A stretch of 54,802 nucleotides of DNA from Acidobacteriota bacterium (GCA_003225295.1 QHYZ01000023.1:1-54802); one strand, 5' to 3'; shown: positions 1 through 9,184, counted from the first letter of the stretch. A program made the numbers and translations. Notes: a model not told the origin generated them from the sequence alone.

Positions 1-79
1 CGTCTATCTGGTATCGCGGCGCGGAGCACGCCTCCCGCATGCCGCCAGTGAGCTCATGCGCATCCTTCGCGAAGAGTAA
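1..79 (+). CDS. C-terminal end of a possible LysR-type regulator (partial)
   Basis: An open frame enters from the left edge (codons begin at base 2) and stops at TAA 77-79. The 25 visible residues begin VYLVSRRG and end RILREE. This resembles the last strand and helix of LysR-type regulator effector domains, where a 'V.L..RRG..L.PAA..F...L' tail is common. Too little is present to name the regulator, and the assignment rests only on this short match. If right, the following minus-strand dehydrogenase gene converges on it with about 110 bases between. Confidence 0.4.
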   Translation, partial: VYLVSRRGARLPHAASELMRILREE

Positions 80-192
80 ATCTCCGCGACAGCAGCAATG
101 TCTTCCGCGCCAGCCGCTGCAATTGTCACCGATTCAGCTCACGCTGACCGTGAAGTAGCGCAATTTAGACAAAGCTGTGGCGCTCGACCAGG

Positions 193-1386
193 CTATTTTG
201 CCGCGGAGACGCGGTAAATCACGGCCGCTCCGTCATCCGACACCAGTAGGGATCCGTCCGGTGCCACGGCCACGCCGGCAGGCCGTCCGTAGACACCCGG
301 CTTGGTTGGATCGGGAACCAGCCCAGTCAGGAACGGCACGGGATCGGCGAAAGGCTTGCCGTCCTTGAAGGCCACAAACGCGACCTGGTATCCGGCACGA
401 ATAGAACGGTTCCACGAGCCATGTTCCGCTACGAATGCGCCGCCGCGGTAGCTCTCCGGAAATTGCTTCCCGGTATAAAATGCGAATTGGATCGGCGCCA
501 CGTGAGCTCCGAGCAGCACATCGGGAATGATGGCCCGCGCAACGCGTTCCGGATGTTCCTGCTTCACGCGTGTATCGACGTTGTCGCCGATGTAGCTGTA
601 CGGCCAGCCGTAGAATCCGCCGTCTTTCAACGACGTAAAGTAATCGGGAGGAAGATCATCCCCGAGACGGTCGCGTTCATTGACTGTCGTCCAGACCTCT
701 CCTGTCACCGGTTCCAGCGCCAGTCCCACCGGATTCCTCAGCCCCGTTGCGTACAGCCGCGCATTCTTGCCGTCGGGATCGCAGATGGTCACCGCAGCCC
801 GGCGGGGATCTTCGCCTGTGTCAATATTCGAGTTCGAGCCAACAGAGACGAAGAGATGCTTGCCATCCGGCGAAAATGCCACTGCTCGCGTGCTATGTCC
901 GCCCGTCGGCAAGTCCATAAGATGTTCCTTTTCCCCGAGCCGCTTCGATGTCTTGGGGTCATAGCGAAACCGCACGATTTCGTTCGTATTCCCGACGTAC
1001 ACATAATCTTCGTGGAAAACGATGCCGAAGGGTTCCTTCTGTCCATCCACAAACACTTCACGTTCTTGCGCCCCTCCGGTGTTCTTCAGGTCGCGCATCA
1101 CGACGATTTCCCCAGCCCCGGAATCCGCGAGAAAAATGTCCCCGTTCGGGGCGATCGTCAGCCAGCGTGGATATTTGAAATTTGTGGCGAATACATTTAC
1201 GCGAAATCCCTTCGGCACCGTGGGCAGAAATCCTGCGGGCGGCTTCGCTGCCTCCGGCGCGTTGCCCGCCGATTTTGTCGCGAACGGCGCCGGCAGCATC
1301 GGCTTTTGGCCGTGCGTTACTTGCGCCGGCGCCAGAGAAGGCAGCAAAAATGTGAAAGCTAAGGTAAGAATATTTCGCGCGCGCAT
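193..1386 (-). CDS. secreted PQQ-dependent sugar dehydrogenase (glucose/sorbosone dehydrogenase family)
   Basis: The 397-residue protein starts with a Sec signal peptide (MRARNILTL...APAQ, about 22 residues). A six-bladed beta-propeller of the GSDH/sorbosone dehydrogenase type follows. Typical elements are GFRVNVFATNFKYPRWL near residue 60, the GGHSTRAVAFSPDGKHLFVSVGSNSN block near 160, the RNPVGLALEP segment, and AEHGSWNRS near 325. Family members oxidise sugars in the periplasm with PQQ, but the substrate cannot be read from sequence. An AAGGG-like ribosome site lies 6-10 bases before the ATG. It is transcribed alone and diverges from msrA. No PQQ biosynthesis genes are in the window. Confidence 0.82.
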   Translation of the reverse strand: MRARNILTLAFTFLLPSLAPAQVTHGQKPMLPAPFATKSAGNAPEAAKPPAGFLPTVPKGFRVNVFATNFKYPRWLTIAPNGDIFLADSGAGEIVVMRDLKNTGGAQEREVFVDGQKEPFGIVFHEDYVYVGNTNEIVRFRYDPKTSKRLGEKEHLMDLPTGGHSTRAVAFSPDGKHLFVSVGSNSNIDTGEDPRRAAVTICDPDGKNARLYATGLRNPVGLALEPVTGEVWTTVNERDRLGDDLPPDYFTSLKDGGFYGWPYSYIGDNVDTRVKQEHPERVARAIIPDVLLGAHVAPIQFAFYTGKQFPESYRGGAFVAEHGSWNRSIRAGYQVAFVAFKDGKPFADPVPFLTGLVPDPTKPGVYGRPAGVAVAPDGSLLVSDDGAAVIYRVSAAK

Positions 1387-1601
1387 AGCGATACCCTTTC
1401 AGAAAACAAAATTGTCGTTTCGCTTCCTATAATGCCTTAGACGGACGCGCGATTCCAGATGGCCCTGACGCTCACTAGCAACGGTGTTTCGTCTGAAGCC
1501 GGCGAAGACGACAGGGTATTCCTCATCCGACAGGCTGCGATGGGCATCCAATCCAGGGTCGGCATAGTAAGCTAAGACAGTTGTTTTTAGGGAGACCAAC
1601 C

Positions 1602-2294
1602 ATGCAGAGCCCTTACATTGGTCGCGGCATCGCGTTAATCGTGATTACCGGCCTCATCGCTTGGACTGCTTTCCGTGCCCTCGGCTCGAGGCCTCCCGAA
1701 ACTCCGAAGTCACCCTTCCCAGCGCCGGCCATCGAAACGTCATTGGCCGCAGCAAAAAGCGGGCAAAGAGCTGTCTTTGCTGGAGGCTGCTTCTGGGGCG
1801 TCCAAGCTGTCTTCCAGCATCTACAGGGAGTATCGAGCGTGACTTCCGGCTATTCCGGAGGCCACGTCAAGTCACCGTCGTACGAAAGCGTGAGCATGGG
1901 TGTGACAGGTCACGCGGAAACGGTCAGCATTATCTATGATCCGTCTCAGCTCACCTATGGTCAGCTTCTGATGGTCTTCTTCTCCGTCGCCCATGATCCC
2001 ACGCAATGGAACCGGCAAGGTCCGGATACCGGCTCACAGTATCGCTCCGCCATCTTCTACACGACTGAAGATCAAAAGCGTGTCGCGCAGGCATACATCG
2101 CGCAGCTCGATGCCGCGAGGGTTTATTTCCGGAAGATCGTCACAAAGGTTGAGCCATTCCAGGCCTTTTACGAGGCGGAGAGCTACCACCAGGACTACCT
2201 GAAAAACAATCCCGATAATCCTTACATTGTCTACAACGACTTGCCGAAGCTCGAGAATCTGAAAAAGAATTTTCCCAATCTCTATCGCCCATAG
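1602..2294 (+). CDS. msrA: membrane-anchored peptide methionine sulfoxide reductase A
   Basis: The protein of about 230 residues has one N-terminal membrane segment (about residues 8-25), a Pro-rich linker, and a complete MsrA domain with the catalytic motif GGCFWG near residue 62. It reduces the S-form of oxidised methionine. The anchor places the domain on the periplasmic side. GCFWG holds the only cysteine, so the usual C-terminal recycling cysteines are absent and a different reduction route is expected. The ATG at 1602 was chosen because GGGAG lies 8 bases upstream; a start at 1581 has no such site. sodC follows in the same direction 156 bases on, so the pair looks like periplasmic oxidative defence. 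Confidence 0.9.
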   Translation: MQSPYIGRGIALIVITGLIAWTAFRALGSRPPETPKSPFPAPAIETSLAAAKSGQRAVFAGGCFWGVQAVFQHLQGVSSVTSGYSGGHVKSPSYESVSMGVTGHAETVSIIYDPSQLTYGQLLMVFFSVAHDPTQWNRQGPDTGSQYRSAIFYTTEDQKRVAQAYIAQLDAARVYFRKIVTKVEPFQAFYEAESYHQDYLKNNPDNPYIVYNDLPKLENLKKNFPNLYRP

Positions 2295-2450
2295 GTCTAA
2301 CCAAATCTCGTTGTCCCAAATTCACACGGGTGGCTATCGGTTTGGGAACAAGTTGTTACTTCTCTAACGAATATTGCGCTAGATTGATGTGGGGCGTTTT
2401 TCGGAGAGAGTCCTAATCCTAGAACACCATACCCTGTGAGGAGAACCAAC

Positions 2451-2966
2451 ATGAGATCACTCGCATGTGCAGCACTGTTCTTGTCGGCAATAGGTCTAAT
2501 GCTTGCGCAGGACAGTCTTGCCCGCGCCGCGACGAAGCCTGTCACCGTGGATATCAAAAACGCGCAGGGCCAGAGCATTGGCACTGCGACACTAACGCCT
2601 GCGGCCAAGGGCGTCACCATCAAGATTGACATCAAGAACCTGCCGCCGGGTGAACACTCCATTCACATTCATCAGGTCGCAAAGTGCGAGCCTCCGGATT
2701 TCAAATCCGCCGGTCCACATTTTGGAGGTGGCGGCCATGGCCATGAAGGAATGCCTGCGGGCGACATCCCGGACTTTGCGCTAATTGTTGGAGCGGATGG
2801 CACGGCCCACGCTACAACCGTCGCGCCAAATGTCACTCTCGGCGCGGACGAAAACTCGGTGTTTAGTAATGGCGGAACGGCGATTGTCATTCATGCCGTC
2901 GCCGGCGGCACCGGTTCCGGCGCTCCCCCGCGCATCGCTTGCGGCGTCATCACCAAGCCGGAATAA
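2451..2966 (+). CDS. sodC: periplasmic Cu/Zn-type superoxide dismutase
   Basis: A Sec signal peptide ([10 protein letters not shown]...ARA) is followed by a SodC domain. The copper pair HIH occurs in GEHSIHIHQ, the bridging His in SAGPHF, a His-rich HGHEG loop, AGD, a later His in VIHAVAG, and the active-site Arg and Cys in PPRIACGV. SodC dismutates superoxide in the periplasm. The family's usual HAGD zinc motif is PAGD here, so one zinc ligand appears lost. The loop after the last copper His is short. The start at 2451 has a strong GAGGAGA site 7 bases upstream; an ATG at 2436 lies before that site. Confidence 0.88.
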   Translation: MRSLACAALFLSAIGLMLAQDSLARAATKPVTVDIKNAQGQSIGTATLTPAAKGVTIKIDIKNLPPGEHSIHIHQVAKCEPPDFKSAGPHFGGGGHGHEGMPAGDIPDFALIVGADGTAHATTVAPNVTLGADENSVFSNGGTAIVIHAVAGGTGSGAPPRIACGVITKPE

Positions 2967-2989
2967 CTTCGGCCGCACGCTTCTCAGAA

Positions 2990-3601
2990 CTATTTCTTGT
3001 CCGGGCGCTCGGTCACGGCTTTGCCCGCAGCGCCCGGAAGAGGCGTCTTTTTGCCGCCGGCTGCTTCTCCGTCGAACAACGCGTTCAGGTTCGGATAACC
3101 ATAAATGGTCGGCGCATGATTCTGCATGAGCCCACCGGTATCGGCCGTTGGTCCGTAATTGCTGTGTAAATCTCTTCCCAGCATCCGGAGCATTGCCATC
3201 TGCTGGCCTCGATGGTGCGCCGTGTGAGCAATTCTACGGACCATCACCCAGGCCCGCGATCGCTGCAGGTCAAAGAATTTCGTTTCCGACTCCCACCACA
3301 CATCATCTTTGGTCCGCAGCGCCGTGAGCCGCTTTTCGCTGTCTTCGGCATAACGCTTCATGAATTCCAGCCTCGTTTCCGTCGCCGGCAACGGCGGCGC
3401 GCCAACATCAATTCCCAGCATGTTGACGAACCACAGATTTTCGCTCACGCATTGATGCACCATCTGCTCTTGCACGCTTCGCCCTCGCGCATCACCGTCG
3501 CGCGGACGCGCCGGAAGATCGTGGTCGCGGAATTCACTCCACACGCTCACCACTTTGATTCGCTCGGTTTCGTAAGTTTCAACTAGGAATTCGTATCTCA
3601 T
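2990..3601 (-). CDS. DinB/YfiT-like metal-binding family protein
   Basis: The protein of 203 residues matches the DinB-like four-helix bundle. It has an early helix with SVQEQMVHQCVSENLW, where the His is a likely metal ligand, and the motif RRIAHTAHHRGQQMAMLR, which supplies the paired His residues typical of the fold. Such proteins bind a divalent metal and some are thiol-dependent transferases. No substrate can be inferred. The start at 3601 was chosen because AAGGA lies upstream; an in-frame start at 3658 has none. The C-terminal 40 residues are Gly/Lys-rich and probably disordered. It converges on sodC with a 23-base gap. Confidence 0.7.
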   Translation of the reverse strand: MRYEFLVETYETERIKVVSVWSEFRDHDLPARPRDGDARGRSVQEQMVHQCVSENLWFVNMLGIDVGAPPLPATETRLEFMKRYAEDSEKRLTALRTKDDVWWESETKFFDLQRSRAWVMVRRIAHTAHHRGQQMAMLRMLGRDLHSNYGPTADTGGLMQNHAPTIYGYPNLNALFDGEAAGGKKTPLPGAAGKAVTERPDKK

Positions 3602-3765
3602 GGAACTATCCTTACGCGGTTTTGGCGGGCATTCTCCCGCCGCAACTATTGTTAACAACTGGTGGTTGACTTCGCCGTAGCACAGGAGTATCTACACCCT
3701 ACGCGCGCTCCGCTGTGGTCCCTCCCGTTTCCGGCGCGCACGTTCAAACAACCAAGGAGATCACC

Positions 3766-4254
3766 ATGCCAAATCCTGTCCGAGCTATCCCTGAAGGGTA
3801 TCATTCCATTACGCCAGGCCTGACGTGCAAAGACGCCGGCCGCGCCATGGATTTCTACAAACAAATTTTTGGCGCGACGGAAATCATGCGCATGCCCGGG
3901 CCCGACGGCAAAGTCATGCACGGCGAACTCAGAATCGGCGACTCCGTCATTTTCGTCGCTGACGAGTTTCCCGGCATGTCCTGCGCCCCCATGCCCGGCG
4001 CTACAAACCCCGTTTCCATTTTTATGTACACGGAAAATGTGGATGCCACGTTCAATCGAGCCGTTGCCGCGGGCGCCAAAGTGGACATGCCGCTCATGGA
4101 TCAGTTCTGGGGAGACCGCTATGGAAAACTTACGGACCCATTCGGCCACCAGTGGGGCCTTGCGCAACACATCGAGGACGTAGCTCCCGAGGAGATGAAG
4201 CGGCGTTCCGCAGAGTGGACCGCGAAGATGGCCAAAGCTGCCGGCCAGAGCTAA
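3766..4254 (+). CDS. VOC-superfamily protein (PhnB/glyoxalase-like)
   Basis: This 162-residue protein has the paired beta-alpha-beta-beta-beta modules of the VOC superfamily. It opens with ITPGLTCKDAGRAMDFYKQIFGATE and ends with WGDRYGKLTDPFGHQWGLAQH, both hallmark segments of PhnB-like proteins. Metal binding and substrate are uncertain, and members range from dioxygenases to resistance proteins. AAGGAGA 5 bases before ATG 3766 is a strong ribosome site. It is a single gene ending at the hairpin 4282-4313, which it shares with the converging mak. Confidence 0.78.
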   Translation: MPNPVRAIPEGYHSITPGLTCKDAGRAMDFYKQIFGATEIMRMPGPDGKVMHGELRIGDSVIFVADEFPGMSCAPMPGATNPVSIFMYTENVDATFNRAVAAGAKVDMPLMDQFWGDRYGKLTDPFGHQWGLAQHIEDVAPEEMKRRSAEWTAKMAKAAGQS

Positions 4255-4281
4255 AGGCCTTTCGACTCTATCCAAGGAAAA

Positions 4282-4313
4282 GGCCCGTCAGTTCTCAACC
4301 TGCTGGCGGGGCC
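4282..4313. terminator. bidirectional intrinsic terminator between the VOC gene and mak
   Basis: GGCCCGTCAG and CTGGCGGGGCC pair into a stem with one bulge and one wobble. On the minus strand the stem is followed by CTTTTCC; on the plus strand by a T-rich ACTTATTCC. It lies between converging genes and could serve both. Confidence 0.6.
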
Positions 4314-4322
4314 ACTTATTCC

Positions 4323-5252
4323 TTATTCCAAGGGCCAAAGCCAGGCCGCGCCGCGTACTCCGCTCGCGTCTCCATGCTTCGCCGGAAGAATGGGCGTGTC
4401 TGCTTCGTGGCCGAAAACATACTCCTTCAGTCGAGGCGGAACATTTTGGTAGATGCGCGGAATTTGCGAAGCTCCTCCACCCATCACGATTACATCCGGA
4501 TCAAGAAGGTTGATGAGGTGTGCTAATGCCCGCGTGAGGCGGTCTTCAAATCGACCGAGGGCGGCAAGCGCGGCTGCTTCACCTGCGCCGCTTCGCGCTA
4601 TAATCCCGGGACCTTTGAGGGGAACTCCTGTGGCGCGATTATAGTCCGCTTCCAGCCCCGTTCCGGAAATCCACGTTTCGATGCACCCGTTCCTCCCGCA
4701 GTAGCAGGCCGAGCCGGGAAACTCGTCCGAACGCATCCACGGCAAAGTGTTGTGTCCCCATTCGCCGGCAACTCCGTTCGAACCGCTGTGCACGCGGCCA
4801 TCCACGGCAATTCCGCCGCCGCAACCTGTCCCCAAGATCACCGCAAAGACAATGTGCTTGCCCGCGCCCGCGCCGTCGGTCGCTTCGGAAACCGCCAGGC
4901 AGTTAGCGTCATTGGCGCAGCGCACTTCGCGCCCCAGCGCGCGGCCCAAGTCCTTGTCGAAGGGCTTTCCGTTCAGCCACGTGGAGTTGGCATTTTTCAC
5001 CAAGCCGGTCTTAGTGGAAATAGTCCCGGGAATGCCCAAGCCGACGGTGGCGCTCCGTCCGAGTTTTTTCTCGATTTCCTGTGTAGCCTCCGCTATGGCC
5101 CGTACCGTGCCGTCATAGTCGTGCCGCGGCGTAGCGATGCGGTGGCGATGCAATTCCCTGCCGTCTCGCTCGAGCGCGACGAATTCGATCTTGGTGCCGC
5201 CAAGATCCACGCCGATGCGAAGGTGTTCCTGTTTTTCTTGAATTGTCGGCAT
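4323..5252 (-). CDS. mak: ROK-family fructokinase, Mak type
   Basis: This 309-residue kinase follows E. coli Mak closely along its length. It has the N-terminal phosphate-binding segment [37 protein letters not shown], the catalytic-Asp region [13 protein letters not shown], the ROK signature with GEWGH, the zinc cluster [11 protein letters not shown], and the C-terminal [15 protein letters not shown]. Mak phosphorylates fructose to fructose-6-phosphate in the cytoplasm; activity on other hexoses is possible. ATG 5252 has GGGGAAG upstream. A longer form starting at 5297 is less likely, because the extra residues do not match the family. No sugar transporter lies nearby. Confidence 0.85.
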   Translation of the reverse strand: MPTIQEKQEHLRIGVDLGGTKIEFVALERDGRELHRHRIATPRHDYDGTVRAIAEATQEIEKKLGRSATVGLGIPGTISTKTGLVKNANSTWLNGKPFDKDLGRALGREVRCANDANCLAVSEATDGAGAGKHIVFAVILGTGCGGGIAVDGRVHSGSNGVAGEWGHNTLPWMRSDEFPGSACYCGRNGCIETWISGTGLEADYNRATGVPLKGPGIIARSGAGEAAALAALGRFEDRLTRALAHLINLLDPDVIVMGGGASQIPRIYQNVPPRLKEYVFGHEADTPILPAKHGDASGVRGAAWLWPLE

Positions 5253-5360
5253 CGATGGAGCTTCCCCGGCGAGGAGGTAGTCTACACCGCAGCGCACCTC
5301 TGTAAATGGTTGTGTTCTTGAAATTGTCGTGCAGTCAGAGGAGGGCGTCAGGGGCCAGCT

Positions 5361-7886
5361 TTATTCGTCGCCGCGGACTTGCCACCAATCGAGGCGCTCA
5401 ACTTCGGCCATTTTTTCGGAGCCGTGTTCCTGATACCAGCGGCTCCAGGCGAGCGCGTCCGCCGGCAGGTTTTCATCGGTGATTTCTTGCAGTGCGAGGA
5501 AAGTCCAGCTTCGCATTTGCCCGGTTGTGCGAGGATTCATGGCCAGATCAAGGAGCTTCGGAACTATCGTCATTCGCTGCTTGCGCGTGAAAATTCCGCA
5601 ATCGGAAATATTGCAGCCCGCGCGATCGCGCACGGCGGTAGCGGGATCTTCCGTGAACGAAGTGAACAGTTCATCGAGAACCTCATCCTTGGCTAGAAAG
5701 CGCATCCCCTCGACGGCCCATTGCCGCACAGTCGGGTCCTTATCGTTCCGCGCGTAATTCAATAGCACACCGTGGATGCGTTCGTAGTCTACACCGCGAC
5801 CCGCCAGCATTCCCAGATAGTAGACCGCCCAGGCGCGGTAGCGCGGGTCAGATTGCGCGCGCTGAATCAAAAGATCGACGGCTTCCTGATTCTTTTGCCA
5901 GCCTTCCAGCACAAGATTGATGTCAGCATTGGCGTAACGGACTCGTAGGTCCTTGGAAAACTCGGAGCGCCGCTCCAACTGCTTCATGCGGTCGCTCATT
6001 CGAATGCGGCCACGCCATCCGTCAACCAGCTCATCGAAAAGCTCCAGAGCACGCGTGTCGTGACCGATGGCGCGTTCGAGCAATTCTTCCGCCTGCACTT
6101 GCGCGGGAAGTGCGCGCACGCGCTCCACGTCCGCATCGGTTAACAGGGCCGAAAAGACGCGCCGCGCCACCGGCGGCTTGGTACGAGCAGCTGCCACTGT
6201 GCGGGAGTTATTTGTGCGCGCAGTGAACGAGGTCATTCGCCACGCCATGAAACCGAACATCCCAAGCACCATCGCAAAAAACACGCCGATAGATACGGCC
6301 GTGGACGCGCGTGGCCTGGCCTGAGTGAATGTCTGCCCTGGCTGTTGTGGAACAGGCGTGAGAGGCACACCGAGAGGCAGATCCACTTCCACGTGCGTAT
6401 CCAATTTCATGCCTGACCAGGTCTCGATCTGCGATACCACCCAGCGCGCTTCCTGGCGGCCGGCGATTTCGTCGGCTAGCGTGATTTTGCTGCCATTCTT
6501 GAGCCGCATTCGAATGGCGTGCAGTGCGTTGTCCGAATTGCCGCCTTGCTGCATGCTGACCACGGGCAGGATGGAAACCACTTCGGAAACTTGAAATCTG
6601 CGGGTGCGTCCGAGGCCGAGGATTCCCCTGCACGAAAGAATTTCTCCGCTGCGAGCGCCGATTCGCGAACTGCCAAAGGTAGTGTGTAAAAAGCCAGCTA
6701 TGATCAGCACGTCGCTCAGCCCAAAAAGAATAAAAAACAAAGTGGGCGCGTGCTGCCGGTACATCAGGTAAATCACCGCGCTCCAGACCACGGTGACAAG
6801 GAGCAGAATCAGGGCGCGGGTGGGGTTTCGAAGTGGCGGAAAATAGAATTCCGTCCCGCCGGAACCCATCGAAACGATCACTTTTGTATGCGCGGGCTGC
6901 GCGACCTCGCCGGATTCCATGGTGCTCGGTTGCGATGAGGGAAAACCGAAGCTGTCGGCTCCCGTGGTGATCCGTGCCCCGAAATCACTCGCCGGTGCGG
7001 ACGTGGCTGCGGCGCGAAAAACAGGAATTTCAAAATCGTCCGAATAATCCACGCCTGGCACGTCATCCTGCGCGTGCAGCACCCAAAGAACCTGGTCGTT
7101 CGGGTTGTCCAAATCAGTGACCGAACTGTCTGCGGGAACCGAAAAATCCACGGGAATGGCACGGCCAAGCGGTCCTGGCTGCACGGCCCCGGCGGGAACA
7201 TTCTGATCCGCCTGCCACAGCACAACCTTAGTGGTGCTGCGGCTGTCGCCCGTTCCGGAAACGATCTTGCGCACGCAAGAAAGCTTCAGATCGATGCCGT
7301 GCTCCGCGCGAGTTTCGAATTTCAGGTGAATCCTTCCACTCACGTGCTGGCCAGGTAAAAACGGAAGCGCATCGAACTCAAAGTACGTGTCCCCAAAGCG
7401 CCTGTGGCGAATCGTGGCGCGCAGGGCGTTCACGAGAAGAATCAAGCCCATAAACGAAAATCCGAGAAGCACAAATACGCGGGGATCGCTTGCGCGCACC
7501 ATGTTCGGGGCGAGCATTGCAACCACGGGGAGCGTGACCATATTGCAGAAAATGCAGATCACCCAATACGTGATTTGGCTCTTCCTGTTTTGGCTTTCCG
7601 CTTGGCGCGAGGCCCAATCCGTTCGCCACAGCCAGGGAGAGAGCGGATTCGATTCCACGCGGGCGGCCTGCTGCTTCAATAGCGTGTAGCCGTGAAAGGC
7701 CGCATAGATGAATCCACCGCCGATGGAAACAAAAACAGAGCCGAACAGGATTGCAGCGATAGTTTCTATAGTTCGAAAATTTCCGCGGCTGACGATTTGC
7801 GCGTAGATGAAGGCGAGGCCTGCACCCGCAAATGGCAGTCCGAAGAGAGTCCGGAAGGCGGCAGCGCCCTTAGAAGGCTGGGTCAT
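5361..7886 (-). CDS. large membrane protein with arrestin-like region and C-terminal helical repeats
   Basis: No named family was recognised for this 841-residue protein. Visible parts, in order: hydrophobic segments near residues 14-32, 46-65, 106-128 and 137-156; a beta-rich region at about 168-293 (FLPGQHVSGRIHLKFE, AIPVDFSVPAD, DFEIPVFR) that resembles an arrestin-like sandwich; two more membrane segments near 355-410; a stretch resembling a PH-like domain; another hydrophobic segment near 525-545; and a helical repeat region from about 580 to the end (DPTVRQWAVEGMRFLA, PATAVRDRAG) that looks like HEAT repeats. The N-terminal layout recalls DUF3592-type proteins. It has no catalytic motif and stands alone on its strand. 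Confidence 0.65.
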   Translation of the reverse strand: MTQPSKGAAAFRTLFGLPFAGAGLAFIYAQIVSRGNFRTIETIAAILFGSVFVSIGGGFIYAAFHGYTLLKQQAARVESNPLSPWLWRTDWASRQAESQNRKSQITYWVICIFCNMVTLPVVAMLAPNMVRASDPRVFVLLGFSFMGLILLVNALRATIRHRRFGDTYFEFDALPFLPGQHVSGRIHLKFETRAEHGIDLKLSCVRKIVSGTGDSRSTTKVVLWQADQNVPAGAVQPGPLGRAIPVDFSVPADSSVTDLDNPNDQVLWVLHAQDDVPGVDYSDDFEIPVFRAAATSAPASDFGARITTGADSFGFPSSQPSTMESGEVAQPAHTKVIVSMGSGGTEFYFPPLRNPTRALILLLVTVVWSAVIYLMYRQHAPTLFFILFGLSDVLIIAGFLHTTFGSSRIGARSGEILSCRGILGLGRTRRFQVSEVVSILPVVSMQQGGNSDNALHAIRMRLKNGSKITLADEIAGRQEARWVVSQIETWSGMKLDTHVEVDLPLGVPLTPVPQQPGQTFTQARPRASTAVSIGVFFAMVLGMFGFMAWRMTSFTARTNNSRTVAAARTKPPVARRVFSALLTDADVERVRALPAQVQAEELLERAIGHDTRALELFDELVDGWRGRIRMSDRMKQLERRSEFSKDLRVRYANADINLVLEGWQKNQEAVDLLIQRAQSDPRYRAWAVYYLGMLAGRGVDYERIHGVLLNYARNDKDPTVRQWAVEGMRFLAKDEVLDELFTSFTEDPATAVRDRAGCNISDCGIFTRKQRMTIVPKLLDLAMNPRTTGQMRSWTFLALQEITDENLPADALAWSRWYQEHGSEKMAEVERLDWWQVRGDE

Positions 7887-8026
7887 TCCTTGATTCTAGA
7901 ATCGTTCGAACGGACGAAGCAGCAGTTGCAAGCTAAATTGCTATTGCGGTTATACCTGAACGCAGGGACAGGTCTGGCTTTCCATTCCAGGCAGAACGTA
8001 GCGGGGAGCGTCCAGCAGCCGTCGAT

Positions 8027-8251
8027 TTAAGCGGCGACCAGTTTCGGCCCGGGTTTGCGGCGAGGCTTGCCGGATTCTTCGAGCAGCTCGCGCTCGGCGC
8101 GGGTCCAGTCCTCGAGCGCATTTCCGGGTGCTCCACCTCGCTCCAGATAGATATGGTAAGCGCGCAGCGCGATCTCTTCCGTGGTCGGACGCATCGTGGC
8201 CGCCCGCGGTTTTCTCACGGTCGGCGAGGAACCTTTTCCATTCTTGGACAT
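8027..8251 (-). CDS. DUF2934 family small protein
   Basis: The protein of about 74 residues has the DUF2934 pattern TTEEIALRAYHIYLERGGAPGNALEDWTRAERELL, a short helical domain of unknown function common in soil Acidobacteria and proteobacteria. The ends are basic (KPRRKPGPK). ATG 8251 is preferred over the in-frame ATG at 8257 because AAAGGGG stands 6 bases before it and abuts the other. It may bind nucleic acid given its charge, but that is a guess. Confidence 0.7.
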   Translation of the reverse strand: MSKNGKGSSPTVRKPRAATMRPTTEEIALRAYHIYLERGGAPGNALEDWTRAERELLEESGKPRRKPGPKLVAA

Positions 8252-8407
8252 GCCCATCCCCTTTCGACTGCCGCTTCATTTTACAATTAGTGGAACGCCA
8301 TCGCTTCAAAATTCGTCGGAGGCGCAATCGAAAGATTCACTAGTTCAAATCGAAGAAACGGGGAAAACGCGGACAGTCGCGCCCCAAAAACCAAATGGGC
8401 GGCAAAT

Positions 8408-8617
8408 TCAGTAACCTTCGGTCTCTGCCAGGATGACTCGCGTGTGGCGATTCCACAGAGCGACTTTTATGCCCGGGTATTGGGCAGCGAGCGCAGGGAG
8501 CCGCCGACGGGCAGTGTCTAAATCCTTGAAACTCTCCAATTCAAGGTGCTGACCGTCAGCGTCCAGAATCAAAATGTCGTAAATGGCATCTAGCGCGAGA
8601 GAAGCTTTTCCCGCCAT
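8408..8617 (-). CDS. small protein of unknown function (69 aa)
   Basis: A strong ribosome site (GGAAGGAG, 7 bases before ATG 8617) supports this short gene. The protein has an N-terminal strand (AIYDILILDADGQHLELESF), a helix (DTARRRLPALAAQYP) and a closing strand pair (IKVALWNRHTRVILAE), so a compact alpha-beta fold is likely. No family was recognised. It is probably cytoplasmic, because no signal or membrane segment is present. It lies between the DUF2934 gene and the SnoaL-like gene, all on the same strand but with gaps over 100 bases. Confidence 0.6.
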   Translation of the reverse strand: MAGKASLALDAIYDILILDADGQHLELESFKDLDTARRRLPALAAQYPGIKVALWNRHTRVILAETEGY

Positions 8618-8731
8618 GATGGACTCCTTCCTAACTAAAGAGTAGTGCGGAAGAAGTGGAAATCGTTTCAGTTTGGGAAAACGGCTCCAGTCCTTTGAAG
8701 GCAGCGACTTGCTTCCGGTAAAGCTAAAACA

Positions 8732-9184
8732 TCAGCGAGCAGCGGCGCCTTTCGGCTCGCCAAAGGCAGGAACAACGCCAAGCTGATGCATTAGTCCCCA
8801 AACGTCCCAACTGACGTAAGAATCCATGATCTTGGCATTCACGGTGTGGATGATGGTGATTCCGTCCACGGACACTTTCTTGTTGGTGGCGGGGATTCCC
8901 ATGAATTCGCCTTTGTGAGTGCCGGAAATAGTCCACGCGACGGCCAGCTTTTCATTTTCGCCGAAGAAGTCTTCGATGACAAATCGCAAATCGGGAAAAG
9001 CAGTGACAAAACGTGTGACTAGGCGTTTGTACGCTTCGGGGCCAACCGCCGAACCAGTAGCATTGGGATCGTGGAGAGCGTGACTGGGAGAAATGATTTC
9101 GTCCACGAGTTCGAGCCGGCGTTTGTTCCAGACTTCTTCATAGAGTTGCCGAATGATGGCTTTGTTTTCGGCATCGCCTGACAT
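8732..9184 (-). CDS. SnoaL-like ester cyclase-family protein
   Basis: The 150-residue protein matches the SnoaL-like/ester cyclase family of the NTF2 fold. It starts ENKAIIRQLYEEVWNKRRLELVDEIISPSHALHDP, then FVTAFPDLRFVIEDFFGENEKLAVAWTISGTHKGEFMGIPATNKKV, which is the typical core, and ends with the strand around SYVSWDVWGLMHQLG. Members include polyketide cyclases, but most bacterial ones have no known substrate. GGAGGAGG lies 6 bases before the ATG. It is a single gene with no polyketide genes nearby. Confidence 0.75.
   Translation of the reverse strand: MSGDAENKAIIRQLYEEVWNKRRLELVDEIISPSHALHDPNATGSAVGPEAYKRLVTRFVTAFPDLRFVIEDFFGENEKLAVAWTISGTHKGEFMGIPATNKKVSVDGITIIHTVNAKIMDSYVSWDVWGLMHQLGVVPAFGEPKGAAAR

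Noticed and set aside
1428-1433. TATAAT on the plus strand as a promoter for msrA
   Set aside because: It is about 170 bases from the start with no -35 partner, so it could be chance.
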